Notes: a model not told the origin generated them from the sequence alone. A stretch of DNA of 64,000 nt from Pontibacter pudoricolor (GCF_010092985.1 NZ_CP048106.1:310001-374000), one strand, 5' to 3'; shown: positions 25,532 through 34,750, numbered from the stretch's first letter. Made by a program: numbers and translations.

Positions 25532-28053
25532 CTCAGAAAATATGGTTTTAAGGTGAAGTACCCAATGATGAGTGCTGCCAGGATGATGAGTGCCCATTCT
25601 TCAGGTTCCGGTACTGCGCCCGAGCCGTTCATACTGGCATTTCCCAGGCTGTCTTTACTTTTCTGGATGTCGAAGCGCTCGTAATCTGCCTGTGTTTCCA
25701 GAACGATCAGGCTGGATACCGGGCTCACGATGTTGGCCTGAGTAGCTTCCGCTATCAGCTTATCTTCTATAAAATCTTTGCTGAAATAACGGGCCCCGAT
25801 CTGCTGTAACACATGATTGTAAGCAAACAGGCGTAGCAAATGGTCCGGGGCAGTACCTCCGGCTATCGTTGTGTTTTCTTTAACTATAGCTAATCCCGAT
25901 TCTCCTAATCGTACCGTGTTTTGATCTATAGTTGTGTTTATGAATTGCTGTTGCTGGAGTAACGTTACCAGTTGTCCGGCGTCGCCGTGCATTGGTGCAA
26001 TTACGCGCAGCTCTTTCAGGCTTTTAAAATATGGCGACAGTTGCTGGCTAAGAGAGAAAATTCTTATAGTTGCCTGTTGAGGTAATGTCTCAGCCATTTG
26101 CTCTGCAAACGGGGTATCCTTCAGGTCGCTGAGGTTAGGGGAAATGCCGTTGCTTTTGCTGATGACCAGTGCCTGCTCCGGGTTTCTGATCTTGTGCAAC
26201 GGGAAGAGGGAGTAGTTCTGTTGCTTGAGCAAACTGAACAGTTCTGCTTTGTTCAGCTCGTTCAGTTGCACCTGTTTACCGTCCCAGGCATACACCTGCT
26301 TTTGCTTTGCGATCTCCCAAATCTGATTAAACTCATTCTCTGACCAGCTGGCATTAATATCTAAGTAAAGTTGTTGCGGGGCAAAGGGTACAAGCTGTTG
26401 CGGGAGTTCTGTGATCCTATAGTTGTTACCGGCAAAACCGAAACTGCCACTTGCCAACGTAGGCGTGCTAAACTGAAGGCTCCATTCCTGGTTATAGTTT
26501 CCCTGGCGTTTGTACGCGTTGCTGCGCGTTAGTTTATAGTCTGTAGGCATTTTCAGGCCGCTCACGTTGTCATTCAAATACACCACAGAGGTTTCGGTGG
26601 CGCCCAGCGTACTTGGCCCGGTAAAGTAGATATTTTCATAAATGAGATTGTCGCCTTGCTGCTGAAGGGGAGAGGTTACCCCGATCTTAAACTGGCGTTC
26701 TTCTTCAGGCGTGCACGGGAACACCCTGACAGAAACCCTGTTGCCTTCCTGCCAGTGTACCACCGACGGGTCGCGGGCTTCTACGCCAACTATAGTTTTG
26801 TAAGCGGTTTGTGCTTTGCTTTTTGTCGTAAGGTACCCTTTTTCTTCGCGGCCATTTATCCAGAGCGAGAGCGAGGTAACTACGCTGCCTTCCGGCAGAA
26901 AGAAGGTATAGATCGCTTCCTGCTGGCTGTTGCTGTTGGTCATGTTGTTGTGCACGCGCAGTACCTTTTCGGTGTAAGCCATTCTATAGTTCGGGTAAAT
27001 ACGCACCTGGGATACCACATTGGCAGTACGCAGGTTATTGCCCGACCAAAGTCGCTCCTCGGCCTGGTGACGCGCATCGTACATGCTTTCCAGAATCTTT
27101 ATCTTTTCCTTTCTGTCCAGGCTCGGCTCACCCAGCAACAGCACCGATAAGATCACCAGCGGGTCGTGGCGCTTTACTTCATCAAAATTCTCGCCGGGCA
27201 TATCCCACATACTGAATTCAACAGCAGGCACCTGGTAAACTAGGTCGGTCTTCATGATGCGTTCAGTCAGGTAATCGGCTGGCAGTTGCTGGCTTAACTT
27301 CACCCAACGTGGCAGCGTTTCATTCTCCTGGATCACATAATCGTTGCCGCTGAAAGTTATCTGTTCGTTGCGGTTCTGCCACTGCCAGATGTAAAAGACC
27401 CCGAAAAGAATAGGGAAGGCAGCACCCGCCACAAAACTTCGCAGGTATTGCCGTTTCTCGGAAGCAGCTTTGTACACACTAAAACCCAAGGCAATTACCA
27501 CCCAAAGCGGAACATAGGTATGCAACGAGATACCTAATGCCAGCACCCCGAAAATACTGACAATGTAAAGCGGCAGCAGGTAAATGGCATAATAGACCCA
27601 AAGGATTGATCCGGCACCAAGTATAAAAAGCAAAAATTGATTCAGGCGTTTCGGGAACCGCTCTCGGAAACTATAGATCATTAGCGACACGCAGAAGAGC
27701 GTAATAAACGCCTCCAGCCAGGGAACAGAATCCTGGAAAATACTCATCTGCCGGTTAAGCGAGTAACAGCTGATGATAAAAAGTACCAGGTACAGATTTA
27801 GGTATTGCAGGTGCTGGAAAGGCCTTTTAAAAGAGAACACCCCCTGCGAGAGCATCATTACAAAATAGACGGCTGTCAAACTATAATTTATCCAGAAAAG
27901 GCCGAAAGCTGCTTCATCAGTAGCACCAATGCCCCACTCCGGTAACATAAATAGCAGGAAGGAAACTATAATCAGCCCGACGCCAATAAACTTCAGTTTA
28001 AGGTCGGTTTTAACAGGGGTTTCTTTGGTCAGAGTTTTCATTTTTTTAGACAT
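25528..28053 (-). CDS. XrtN-system VIT domain protein
   Basis: An 841-residue membrane protein: about six to seven N-terminal membrane helices (25-235), then a VIT domain (about 345-490, with YTFFLPEGSVVTSLSLWING and VGVEARDPSVVHW), and further extracytoplasmic sequence. It ends in a sorting signal: VPEPEEW, a hydrophobic helix (ALIILAALIIGYF) and a basic end (LKPYFLR). It is the natural substrate candidate of the adjacent exosortase, translationally coupled to it. The biological role of the pair is unknown. Another ATG at 28041 is possible. Confidence 0.85.
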   Translation of the reverse strand: MSKKMKTLTKETPVKTDLKLKFIGVGLIIVSFLLFMLPEWGIGATDEAAFGLFWINYSLTAVYFVMMLSQGVFSFKRPFQHLQYLNLYLVLFIISCYSLNRQMSIFQDSVPWLEAFITLFCVSLMIYSFRERFPKRLNQFLLFILGAGSILWVYYAIYLLPLYIVSIFGVLALGISLHTYVPLWVVIALGFSVYKAASEKRQYLRSFVAGAAFPILFGVFYIWQWQNRNEQITFSGNDYVIQENETLPRWVKLSQQLPADYLTERIMKTDLVYQVPAVEFSMWDMPGENFDEVKRHDPLVILSVLLLGEPSLDRKEKIKILESMYDARHQAEERLWSGNNLRTANVVSQVRIYPNYRMAYTEKVLRVHNNMTNSNSQQEAIYTFFLPEGSVVTSLSLWINGREEKGYLTTKSKAQTAYKTIVGVEARDPSVVHWQEGNRVSVRVFPCTPEEERQFKIGVTSPLQQQGDNLIYENIYFTGPSTLGATETSVVYLNDNVSGLKMPTDYKLTRSNAYKRQGNYNQEWSLQFSTPTLASGSFGFAGNNYRITELPQQLVPFAPQQLYLDINASWSENEFNQIWEIAKQKQVYAWDGKQVQLNELNKAELFSLLKQQNYSLFPLHKIRNPEQALVISKSNGISPNLSDLKDTPFAEQMAETLPQQATIRIFSLSQQLSPYFKSLKELRVIAPMHGDAGQLVTLLQQQQFINTTIDQNTVRLGESGLAIVKENTTIAGGTAPDHLLRLFAYNHVLQQIGARYFSKDFIEDKLIAEATQANIVSPVSSLIVLETQADYERFDIQKSKDSLGNASMNGSGAVPEPEEWALIILAALIIGYFTLKPYFLR

Positions 28054-28138
28054 AGTTCCGGCATCCCACCACTTAAGCGCCGGGTAGATTGATACCTTAT
28101 TTTGGAAGTGGTAAGGGAGTAGTTTTAAGTACTGCTAT

Positions 28139-29383
28139 TTACTTAAACCCGAACAGCACCGGGAAGAGGAACACCACGATAACCACCCAGATAAAATACA
28201 CCGGAAGGTAAGCGGCAATGGCTCTGCCTAAACTGGCAATGTCAGCTTTTTTGTTAATTGCCCTGAAAAGGGAGCCGGTAACCAGAATCAGGTTAAATAG
28301 TATCAGGATGTTGCTGCCCAAAACAGCCAGCCTGTTTGGCGTAATACCCCATTCCGAGATCCGGAACATGATAGCCGACAAGGCAATGCTGTTTACAACA
28401 ATAGTAACTATAGCCAGCAAAAACAGGATCCAGGTACTGGTAGCGTCCCGCTCTTTCCCGGAGTTATCGGCAATCGAGAAAAAGATAAGTGCCATTACGC
28501 CAATCAGCAGCACATTGAACAGGATCAGGAAATCGCGGTCGTTGTAAGGATCTTTGCCGGAGAAGGGAATTGCGATGAGGTAAACGGTTAGCATGATGAG
28601 CACCAGCGGACTGAAAATTTTGGCGATGACCGGAGATACTTTGTTTACCAGTTGGGGGTTGGTTTGGGTAAGGTGCGTGGCAACTACAGGGATGGCAGCA
28701 GCCCCGAACACGGCAATATATTCCGCATAAAACTGCTCAATCTGCAGACCGATAATGGCGAAAAGGCCAATGGTAATGCCTGTCAGGAGCACGCCGGCAA
28801 TTACCAGTAGCGCCGTCATTACCAGCAAATCACCATTGAACTTAAGATACCCCAGCCGCCTGCTATAGTTGCCGAATTCATTGCCGGTATAGGCAGCGCC
28901 CAGCACTGCCCAGAGCAGCAACGGAAGATGCAGACACGCAAGCATCAGCGTATCACTTTCTGTTGTGCCGGGCAGCAGGTTAATATAGATCAGTGACACA
29001 ACTATAGTAGCGGCAAGTAGCACGATCCTGTTTGTTTGCAGGTTGTTCTTCCAGGCAAAGTAAGCCGTCAGCAGTGGGAAAACGATGAAGCCGATGTTGC
29101 GGGAATAAAAAAATTCTTCCTCTACAGGCAGGTAAGCCGGTATTTTGGCTATTAATCCTGCCACCAAAGATGCCAATACTACCAGCAGCAGATCCCGTCG
29201 GGTGCCCCAGGAAATATCGTCGCTCTCGTAACGGAGACGTTCGTGCCAGAAATCTGCAAGCGGGTTGCCTTTCAGGTCGGGGTAAATTGCTCTGAACTCC
29301 TGTGTAAAAGGTGCCCGGTTGTTTCGGTATAGTTTTTCGAGCTGGCCCGGGTCGTTGAGATGGGTTCGTATTTCGTTTTTCAT
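28139..29383 (-). CDS. DUF4153 membrane protein
   Basis: A 414-residue polytopic protein. A soluble N-terminus of about 60 residues (ending FWHERLRYESDD) is followed by about eleven hydrophobic helices. This matches the DUF4153 family of unknown function. It lies at the distal end of a same-strand run of small membrane-protein genes that begins with a regulator at 31244. No catalytic motif is visible. Confidence 0.8.
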   Translation of the reverse strand: MKNEIRTHLNDPGQLEKLYRNNRAPFTQEFRAIYPDLKGNPLADFWHERLRYESDDISWGTRRDLLLVVLASLVAGLIAKIPAYLPVEEEFFYSRNIGFIVFPLLTAYFAWKNNLQTNRIVLLAATIVVSLIYINLLPGTTESDTLMLACLHLPLLLWAVLGAAYTGNEFGNYSRRLGYLKFNGDLLVMTALLVIAGVLLTGITIGLFAIIGLQIEQFYAEYIAVFGAAAIPVVATHLTQTNPQLVNKVSPVIAKIFSPLVLIMLTVYLIAIPFSGKDPYNDRDFLILFNVLLIGVMALIFFSIADNSGKERDATSTWILFLLAIVTIVVNSIALSAIMFRISEWGITPNRLAVLGSNILILFNLILVTGSLFRAINKKADIASLGRAIAAYLPVYFIWVVIVVFLFPVLFGFK

Positions 29384-29442
29384 GGCTGATGCTTCTGTGC
29401 TGTAGAAAGTATAGTTTGCCTGAACCTGTTAATTCCCTGGTT

Positions 29443-29733
29443 CTATAGTTTATCGATCATATCTCCCAGATCACTTACACCCAGGGTAAACATGATCAGC
29501 ACGATGCCCAATATGATCTTAACTATAGCGGGAAGCGCAAAACCAAGCTTCTTTCTGAAATAGGTATTGACAGGCGGAAGGTAAATCAGCGAGATGAGCA
29601 GGTAGGCAATTCCCGGAACAGGATGCACCAGGAACAGATTCAGAATGCCGATTATGATAACGAGGAGTCCAAAGAGCCAGCCGGCAATATTCCATATAGT
29701 TGGTTTGTTATCCGATGCCATTTTATTTTCCAT
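29443..29733 (-). CDS. Small membrane protein, paralogue 1
   Basis: 96 residues with three membrane helices. It shares with the protein at 30140-30472 the order PTI..(8-10)..FGLL..IGI.N, then SLIY.PPVN, then RKK.GF..P, so the two are paralogues. Function unknown. It belongs to the tandem membrane-gene run between the exosortase locus and the winged-helix regulator. Confidence 0.75.
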   Translation of the reverse strand: MENKMASDNKPTIWNIAGWLFGLLVIIIGILNLFLVHPVPGIAYLLISLIYLPPVNTYFRKKLGFALPAIVKIILGIVLIMFTLGVSDLGDMIDKL

Positions 29734-29798
29734 GAGCTTTTAGTTTTAATGTTGTATGAATTTCAGTTTACTTTAGTCTTTTAACTTCTGGTTTAAGC

Positions 29799-30089
29799 TC
29801 AGCTTCCGGCAAATGGCGACCCGAAAATACCGACTGCCAGTTCAGCCCAGATCAGGAAGAGCACCACCAATGCCAAAGCAATCAGGCCAATGCGATAATC
29901 CCTGTTTCGTACTTTCCTGATTACCAGCTCTACCACCAGCCCCGTACTGAGCAGCAGCACGCCCATCACAATAAAATCAAACACACCCCAGTCTACTTCA
30001 TTTGTAAACTGCATCGCTATCAGCGGAATAGATAGAATAAGTGCTACTCCGAGCACAATACCGATAAGTCTTTTGTTTTGCGTTACCAT
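29799..30089 (-). CDS. Small hypothetical membrane protein
   Basis: 96 residues with three hydrophobic helices (about 8-25, 35-57 and 68-90) and a basic loop RKVRNRDYR between the second and third. No recognised domain. It sits between the two paralogous small membrane genes on the same strand. Confidence 0.72.
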   Translation of the reverse strand: MVTQNKRLIGIVLGVALILSIPLIAMQFTNEVDWGVFDFIVMGVLLLSTGLVVELVIRKVRNRDYRIGLIALALVVLFLIWAELAVGIFGSPFAGS

Positions 30090-30139
30090 AATTATTCTGT
30101 TTTAAGTTTTAAAATTGTTTTAGTTATTGTTACTATAGT

Positions 30140-30472
30140 TTAGAATGAATTTGTCATCAACTCGACCTTATCGAATAGTTCACCCACGCCCGTGGCCGCC
30201 CAGATAATAAAGAGCCCCACCAATGTCTTTACTAACCACATTTTAGGAATCGTAAAGCCAGTCATTTTCCGGACGATATCATCATTTACAGGAAGGAAAT
30301 AGAGGAGGGAAAGCAGTACTATAAAAATCCCGAAACCCGGGTCGTTTCCCCAGAAGCAGTTCACGATGCCTATGGTAAAAAAGAGCAGGCCAAAAGTCCA
30401 GCTGATGATCGTTGGCGCAGTAAAGCCGTCGTTGGCTGCTGTTTCATGCGGGAGTTTTTCTTCGGTTGTCAT
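30140..30472 (-). CDS. Small membrane protein, paralogue 2
   Basis: 110 residues, three membrane helices, paralogous to 29443-29733 (shared PTI..W.FGLLFF.IGI.N and YFLPVN...RKMTGF). It has a longer polar N-terminus (MTTEEKLPHETAANDG). Function unknown; probably co-transcribed with its neighbours, gaps being 50-60 bases. Confidence 0.75.
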   Translation of the reverse strand: MTTEEKLPHETAANDGFTAPTIISWTFGLLFFTIGIVNCFWGNDPGFGIFIVLLSLLYFLPVNDDIVRKMTGFTIPKMWLVKTLVGLFIIWAATGVGELFDKVELMTNSF

Positions 30473-30529
30473 GCCATTGTGGTTTTAAGGTTAACCCGAT
30501 GTTTTTGAGGTAGATGAGCAGGAGAGTGG

Positions 30530-30865
30530 CTAGTCCCACATAGTGCCTGCTAACCCCAGAACAGTCCCGAGCCAGAGCACAATCATAAATACCACCAGGC
30601 TGATTAAATAGGCTATTATCTCTCTCCAGCCACCCTGAGCCCGCAGATGGTCCATGTTGTAATAGAACAATCCGCCAAGTGCTCCTGCAGCCGGAACAAC
30701 AAGCACTGGTCTTATCCACCATAGTTGAGGCCAGTTCGGTTCAGGCTCTCCTCCAAGCACGAAGAACAGGCTTACAAACAAACCTACTCCTGCGCCTATC
30801 AGCATCAGTTTTCCTACTGCTACCGGATGAACCGGCTGGTTTTGGTATTCACTTTTTTCTTTCAT
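30530..30865 (-). CDS. Small hypothetical membrane protein
   Basis: 111 residues with three hydrophobic helices (about 18-38, 51-69 and 82-105) and a Trp-rich loop (EPNWPQLWWIRP). I do not recognise the family. It is directly downstream of the winged-helix regulator gene. Its distance and lack of terminator suggest the same transcription unit. Confidence 0.72.
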   Translation of the reverse strand: MKEKSEYQNQPVHPVAVGKLMLIGAGVGLFVSLFFVLGGEPEPNWPQLWWIRPVLVVPAAGALGGLFYYNMDHLRAQGGWREIIAYLISLVVFMIVLWLGTVLGLAGTMWD

Positions 30866-30935
30866 GGGAATCGTGTTTAAAATTTTTAGATTCTTAAAGT
30901 ACTTTGAAATGCAAAGTTAATCTGCAAAAAAAATA

Positions 30936-31244
30936 TCAGTTGTCTTTCCGGTTGTTTAAAATCAGCTGCTCCAGTGCATCTAAATGGTTATTAAAAGCTT
31001 TGCGGCCGGCCTCAGTTGCGTGGTAGGTGGTGTTCGGCTTGCGGCCTACAAACTGTTTTTCTACACGCAGATAATCCGCTTCTTCCAGGGCACGCAAGTG
31101 GCTGGCAAGGTTCCCGTCTGTTAATTGCAGGGTATCTTTCAGTGTACTAAAGTCCACACGGTCTTCCACCATCAACACCGACATAATGCCTAGTCTTGCC
31201 TTACTTTCGAAGGCCTTGTTTATATTTTCAAGATAATCTTTCAC
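30936..31244 (-). CDS. Winged-helix transcriptional regulator
   Basis: About 102 residues, a single winged-helix DNA-binding domain: KARLGIMSVLM (helix 1), VDFSTLKDTLQLTDGNLASHLRALE (helices 2-3) and a wing YLRVEKQFVGRKPNTTYHAT. It resembles the DUF/MarR-ArsR-like regulators found next to membrane proteins in Bacteroidota. The chosen start is GTG at 31244, seven bases after the stop of the upstream gene. The earlier in-frame start at 31307 would overlap that gene by 56 bases. No effector pocket is evident. Confidence 0.82.
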   Translation of the reverse strand: MKDYLENINKAFESKARLGIMSVLMVEDRVDFSTLKDTLQLTDGNLASHLRALEEADYLRVEKQFVGRKPNTTYHATEAGRKAFNNHLDALEQLILNNRKDN

Positions 31245-31251
31245 AGGTCTG

Positions 31252-31875
31252 CTAGCGTTCGTATTTGAAGTACACCAGCGTACCATACACAATGTGCAGT
31301 ACTCCAAAGCCCAATGTCCAGGCTAATAAACCATACCCCACAAAAAAGCTGGCTACAAGCCCAACTACAATCTCCATTATTCCCAGATACCGAATGTCGC
31401 TCAGGGTATACTTGCTGGCGTTCAGCAAAGCAAAACCATAAAATATAAGCATTACCGGAGCCACCAGATACAGCAGATCATGATAGAACAACACGGCACA
31501 AAAAACGCCGCCAGCTGCCAACGGTATAAACAGGTTTATCAGCATGCGCTCCGTTTTGCTATCCCAGACGCGGTGGCTGTTCTTTTTTGCATTTCGTGCC
31601 GTAAAATACGTAGCCGAGCTAAGCGCAAGTATAAACACGATGCCCGCTACCGATAGTATAAAAAAGATGGCTTCTCTTGTAAGCGTAAGCCCCATGATCT
31701 CATTGTATACTATATTATGCGTAACCAGGTACCACTTCACAACCGCTGCCCCCAATAGCGCCGAAACACCCGCTGCTACGCCCGAAAGTCCGCTAAGCGA
31801 AATAAACCGGGAAGAGCGATCCATGATCTTTCGGATCTCGTGCAGTTCTGCTAATTGGTCTTGCTGTTGGTTCAT
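31252..31875 (-). CDS. Membrane protein coupled to the regulator
   Basis: 207 residues: a soluble N-terminal helix (QQQDQLAELHEIRKIMDRSSRF) followed by about six hydrophobic helices. No named domain recognised. The tight 7-base gap to the winged-helix regulator argues that both are translated from one mRNA. It might act as a membrane sensor for that regulator; this is inference. Confidence 0.75.
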   Translation of the reverse strand: MNQQQDQLAELHEIRKIMDRSSRFISLSGLSGVAAGVSALLGAAVVKWYLVTHNIVYNEIMGLTLTREAIFFILSVAGIVFILALSSATYFTARNAKKNSHRVWDSKTERMLINLFIPLAAGGVFCAVLFYHDLLYLVAPVMLIFYGFALLNASKYTLSDIRYLGIMEIVVGLVASFFVGYGLLAWTLGFGVLHIVYGTLVYFKYER

Positions 31876-32026
31876 GTTTAAAGTGCTTTGAGTTTCAAAG
31901 TTAATAATCCTTTACGTAATGTCAAGTATCGTGGATGAAATATTTTATAAAATCTATACCTTATGCTTGTTATTGATAACCCAAAGGCTAAACTATAGTT
32001 AGTATACCATACACATCTAAGGATTT

Positions 32027-32809
32027 ATGACCACTGCATACTATAAAAATAAAACCGTTTTAATAACCGGAGGTGCGCAAGGCATTAGCCTGGGCATGGC
32101 GCAGGCTTTTGCCCGCGAGGGTGCAAATGTAGTTATAACCGATGCCGATAAAGAAGCCGGACAGGAAGCTGTGGAAAGATTGCTGAAAGAGAAGCTGAAG
32201 GTTGTTTTTATGGCTTGCGACATCAGTCAGGAGCATGAAGTGGCAGCGTTGATGCAGCAGGTAGGGGAGAACTATACGCAATTGGATGTGCTCATTAACA
32301 ATGCTGGCATCGCTGATCCGTTCATAGGCGATCTGGATGAAATGCTGCTTTCGGAGTTTGATAGCATTCTGGCAGTTAATCTGCGTGGTCCGGTGCTGTG
32401 TTGCAAGTATAGTTTACCGCTATTGCGTAAAGCTGAACATGGGGCCATACTCAATATAAGCAGCACGCGGGCGTTTATGTCGGAACCCAATACGTTTGCC
32501 TATTCTGCCTCTAAAGGCGGCCTTGAAGCGCTAACCCATTCGCTTGCCATAAGCCTGGCCCAGGACAGGATAAGAGTAAATGCCATTGCACCTGGCTGGA
32601 TAGAAACAGGAGAGTGGCAGAAAAAAAGCCGGAAATATAAACCGCAGCACACCAAAGACGACAAAGAACAGCACCCGGTTGGCAAGGTGGGTACCCCGGA
32701 AGATGTAGCCGAAGCAGCCCTTTTTCTTTGCTCCGATAAAGCAGGTTTTATTACCGGTCAAAGTATAACTATAGACGGAGGCATGTCCGTAAAAATGATC
32801 TATAAGTAG
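32027..32809 (+). CDS. SDR-family oxidoreductase
   Basis: 260 residues, classical short-chain dehydrogenase/reductase. It has the nucleotide motif TGGAQGIS (14-21), an acidic residue at the end of strand 2 (ITDAD) favouring NAD(H), NNAG near residue 90, the catalytic Ser in LNISSTRA, YSASK for Tyr and Lys, and the C-terminal ITGQSITIDGGMS. The substrate is unknown. It stands alone. Confidence 0.93.
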   Translation: MTTAYYKNKTVLITGGAQGISLGMAQAFAREGANVVITDADKEAGQEAVERLLKEKLKVVFMACDISQEHEVAALMQQVGENYTQLDVLINNAGIADPFIGDLDEMLLSEFDSILAVNLRGPVLCCKYSLPLLRKAEHGAILNISSTRAFMSEPNTFAYSASKGGLEALTHSLAISLAQDRIRVNAIAPGWIETGEWQKKSRKYKPQHTKDDKEQHPVGKVGTPEDVAEAALFLCSDKAGFITGQSITIDGGMSVKMIYK

Positions 32810-32950
32810 AATAACGGATTCATTTTCTTTAACAACTATTTAATTTTTAAGGCTGAAACACCGATACAAATAACCGTCTTCCGTTCAATTCATAAAACCT
32901 ACCTGCACCTGCTCTGGTACACTATAGGCAACACAAGAACAGCTTAGTTT

Positions 32951-33580
32951 ATGGTACAGTCTGCTACAACACCTGCTATAATGTACGTTACCAACCCGAT
33001 GTGTGCCTGGTGCTATGGTTTTACAGCTGTGGTGCGCAGGCTGGCCGCCTTGTGGCGGGGCAGGTTACAGGTGCAGGTGCAGGTAGGCAACCTGCAGGCA
33101 TATGCCACAGAGCCACTTACCCGCGAAGAACGGGAGCGCCTGGCTACCAACTGGCACTGGGTGCAGCAACGAACACACCTCCCGTTTGATTTCCGGTTTT
33201 TCCTGCAAAAAAACTACATATTTGCTACCGAACCCGCCTGCAGGGCTTTGTTATGTATGCGTTTGCTAAAGCCGGTACTAACCCTGGAGGTACTTCGTGC
33301 CATGCATTCGGCTTTCTTTGCCGATGGCCTGGATCTGAAAGACACAGCAGTCCTGGTGCGTATTGCCGGAATTTTTGGTGTATCAGAGAATCTGTTTCTT
33401 GCTTTGTTTGAGTCGGATGAAGTGATGCAGCAGTTAGATAATGAGTTTGATTTTATTGCCAGTTTGGGGGCTACTAATTTCCCAAGTGTTTACCTCCAGA
33501 CCCGGTATGGTGCACAGCTGATCGCAAAGGGTTTTTGCCAGTTGGATGAGTTGGAACAAAGGCTTTTAACACATTTATAG
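32951..33580 (+). CDS. DsbA-family thioredoxin-fold protein
   Basis: 209 residues with the CxxC motif CAWC (18-21) at the start of the thioredoxin fold, a helical insertion, and the cis-proline loop TNFPSVYL near residue 178. There is no signal peptide, so it is a cytosolic DsbA/FrnE-like disulfide oxidoreductase. The partner is unknown. The gene is bounded downstream by the mosaic repeat. Confidence 0.88.
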   Translation: MVQSATTPAIMYVTNPMCAWCYGFTAVVRRLAALWRGRLQVQVQVGNLQAYATEPLTREERERLATNWHWVQQRTHLPFDFRFFLQKNYIFATEPACRALLCMRLLKPVLTLEVLRAMHSAFFADGLDLKDTAVLVRIAGIFGVSENLFLALFESDEVMQQLDNEFDFIASLGATNFPSVYLQTRYGAQLIAKGFCQLDELEQRLLTHL

Positions 33581-33602
33581 TTTTCCTATGATATAGCTTT
33601 CC

Positions 33603-33735
33603 TCTGTCATTTCGAGCAAAGTGAGAAATCTGAGTCTATAGTTCCTGGTTTGTTATCCTAAGCGTTAGCCGAAGGATCTTATGTGTGCTATAGTTTCACT
33701 TTTGTCATTTCGACGTCAGGAGAAATCTGGGTTCT
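33603..33735. repeat. GTCATTTCGA...GAGAAATCTG module, partial copies
   Basis: Two copies of a short module, GTCATTTCGA plus 5-10 variable bases plus GAGAAATCTG, lie at about 33608-33634 and 33705-33732, each followed by a CTATAGTT octamer. Other copies occur near 2668-2695 and inverted near 34084-34110. This module type is widespread in Bacteroidota intergenic DNA. Confidence 0.65.
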
Positions 33736-33761
33736 ATAGTTTGCCACTCTACTTTTCAAAC

Positions 33762-34610
33762 CTAGCCTTTTCCTTCATAGCCTTCTTTAATCCTGGGAGC
33801 TTTACTTACCTATAGTTCTATAGTTAGCTTTGGTGCCCTCACGGCCGGGAGGCCCCGTCTTCGGGCATCGCGCTGCTGCTTTCTTGCTACCCTCGCTCTG
33901 CTCGGGTTGCCTGACGACACCGCAACAAAGCAAAGGCGCTCAACCCAAAGACTGTGATCAGTTCGATAGCTATAGTTGCTATAGTTTGAATTGCTATAGT
34001 TGCATCGCTTTATCGTGGTTATATTTTCGTAGGGACAGGTAAACCTGTCCTGTCTGTGGCTGGACTGCAACTATAGCTAATTCAGATTTCTCCTTATAGT
34101 CGAAATGACAGTAGGGCAAGCAGTAGCAGAAAGCCCCCTTTGAAGGGGGCAGGGGGATGACAAACGGAAACTATAGAACTATAAAACCAACTATAGCAAC
34201 AGCCGGAATTCCCCTCTTGGGAGGGGCAGGGGTGGGTTAAAACAGCAACTATAAAACAGTAACCTGAACTATAGCGACAGCTCAAAAGCTCCTTCCCCTG
34301 TTTTGGGGGTAGGGGCCCTCTTTTAAAGAGGAAGGCTGGGAAGGGGTAAAACGCCAACTATAGAATTATATCTGCAACTATAGCAATTCCCTTTATCCCA
34401 GAAATCCTTTAAATCTCCCTTAATCGCGGTTCAGACAATGCCTGCCCCTGGCGGGCCAGTTGCGTCAGGAGACGCAACCCCATCGTAAGACACGAGCGAG
34501 GTCGCTCGCGCCAGCGCTACGTAACTATAGAACTATGGCTCCTCTTTAATTTTCTTTCCTGTTTTGGGGTTGGGCCCTATTCGAAAGGGAGAGGGACGGG
34601 CTGGGGTAAA
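33762..34610 (-). repeat. Long non-coding mosaic repeat, copy B (inverted)
   Basis: Read on the minus strand, this block repeats the module order of 2165-3025: the CTCGCTCG segment, GCGTCTCCTGACGCAACTGG, the CCCTTCC/GGGGAAGG hairpin, CCCACCCC...GAGGGG, the CCCCCTT/AAGGGGG hairpin, the CATTTCGA module, the GGACAGGT palindrome, the GGGTTGAGCGCC segment and CGGGGCCTCCCGGCCGTGAGGGC. Similarity is high with indels. About nine octamers of the AACTATAG type are interspersed. No gene is supported here; 33581-34750 is otherwise empty. Confidence 0.85.
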
Positions 34611-34750
34611 GCTCCGGGAGAGACGGATTAAAACAGCAACTATAAAATGAATGCCTCAGCAATATCAAGATGCAGAAATATTGACAATAATATTAAAAAA
34701 GCCGTATATTTAGGTGTTAGTAACAAGCTTACAAACCACTGCGGATAACT

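Noticed and set aside
30444-30722. 92-codon frame on the minus strand
   Set aside because: It overlaps the better-supported small membrane genes at 30140-30472 and 30530-30865 in another frame.
33810-34070. Open frames on both strands in copy B
   Set aside because: Overlapping frames on opposite strands arise from the symmetric modules.
34094-34357. Open reading frame of 87 codons in the inverted mosaic repeat
   Set aside because: It spans hairpin modules and octamers and its protein is Pro/Ser low-complexity; not a gene.
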